A DNA stretch of 5,978 bases from Acidobacteriota bacterium (GTDB taxonomy: Bacteria; Acidobacteriota; Vicinamibacteria; Vicinamibacterales; 2-12-FULL-66-21). The stretch covers positions 1 to 5,978 of the forward strand of contig JACDBQ010000793.1 in NCBI GenBank assembly GCA_013694845.1, read 5' to 3'. Under the pieces are notes generated by a model that was given only the letters and a program-made list of their open reading frames with translations, was not told the origin of the DNA and ran no database searches. Shown one piece after another: positions 5,908-5,978 of the stretch (positions within the stretch are counted from its first letter, which is position 1; the number at the start of each line of letters is the position of its first letter). The translations under genes and the position numbers were made by a program.

Positions 5908-5916
5908 ATCGCACCG
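5897..5916 (+). terminator. Stem-loop over the stop codon of the second M16 gene, possible weak terminator
   Basis: CGGTGCG (5897-5903) pairs perfectly with CGCACCG (5910-5916) around a six-base loop, GTGAAT, that contains the TGA stop (5905-5907). Two further G-T wobble pairs can extend the stem (5896 with 5917, 5895 with 5918). Only GTTG follows, with no T-run, so a rho-independent terminator is doubtful; 3' end protection is another possibility. A second, weaker stem, GATGC (5933-5937) with GCATC (5947-5951), follows. Nothing else is recognisable to the end of the window. Confidence 0.3.
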
Positions 5917-5978
5917 GTTGCAGCATCGATGGGATGCGACCGCGCGGCATCACTTGCGGCTCCGCGACACCTCGTTGG

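Overview
This is a GC-rich bacterial chromosomal window with five recognisable genes plus the end of a sixth. The organism is most likely an Acidobacteriota member, perhaps of the Vicinamibacteria type. That placement is inferred from the high GC, the FtsX/MacB-type permease tail that resembles the duplicated 'ADOP' permeases common in that phylum, and the secreted M16 peptidase pair. No rRNA or other marker is present to prove it.

Layout: (1) 1-846 (+) is the C-terminal part of a MacB/FtsX-family ABC transporter permease. Its reading frame is broken by one in-frame TGA at 580-582, although homology continues on both sides. (2) 926-1465 (-) encodes a small secreted protein that looks like an outer-membrane beta-barrel; it converges on the permease. 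(3) 1572-1985 (-) encodes a 137-residue tandem ACT-domain protein, with a good -35/-10 pair upstream. (4) 1986-2371 is a gene-poor stretch holding that promoter and some inverted repeats. (5) 2372-2749 (-) encodes a 125-residue coiled-coil protein built on 11-residue repeats. (6) 2750-3031 is the divergent regulatory region. (7) 3032-4393 and 4393-5907 (+) encode two exported M16 (pitrilysin-like) proteins whose stop and start codons overlap by one base.

The best-supported functional unit is the M16 pair. The first protein has the zinc motif HxxEH but lacks the tyrosine of the C-domain R/Y pair. The second has lost every residue of HxxEH but keeps R-x6-Y. The two subunits therefore look complementary, as expected of an obligate heterodimer that assembles one composite active site in the cell envelope. 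The minus-strand genes show no clear functional link to it or to one another.

Other points of interest are a 19-base sequence shared, with two mismatches, by the putative -10 regions of the ACT and coiled-coil genes; two competing in-frame starts, each with its own Shine-Dalgarno sequence, for the first M16 gene; and a stem-loop that spans the stop codon of the second. I found no CRISPR array, tRNA, rRNA, transposase or recognisable new defence or mobile system.
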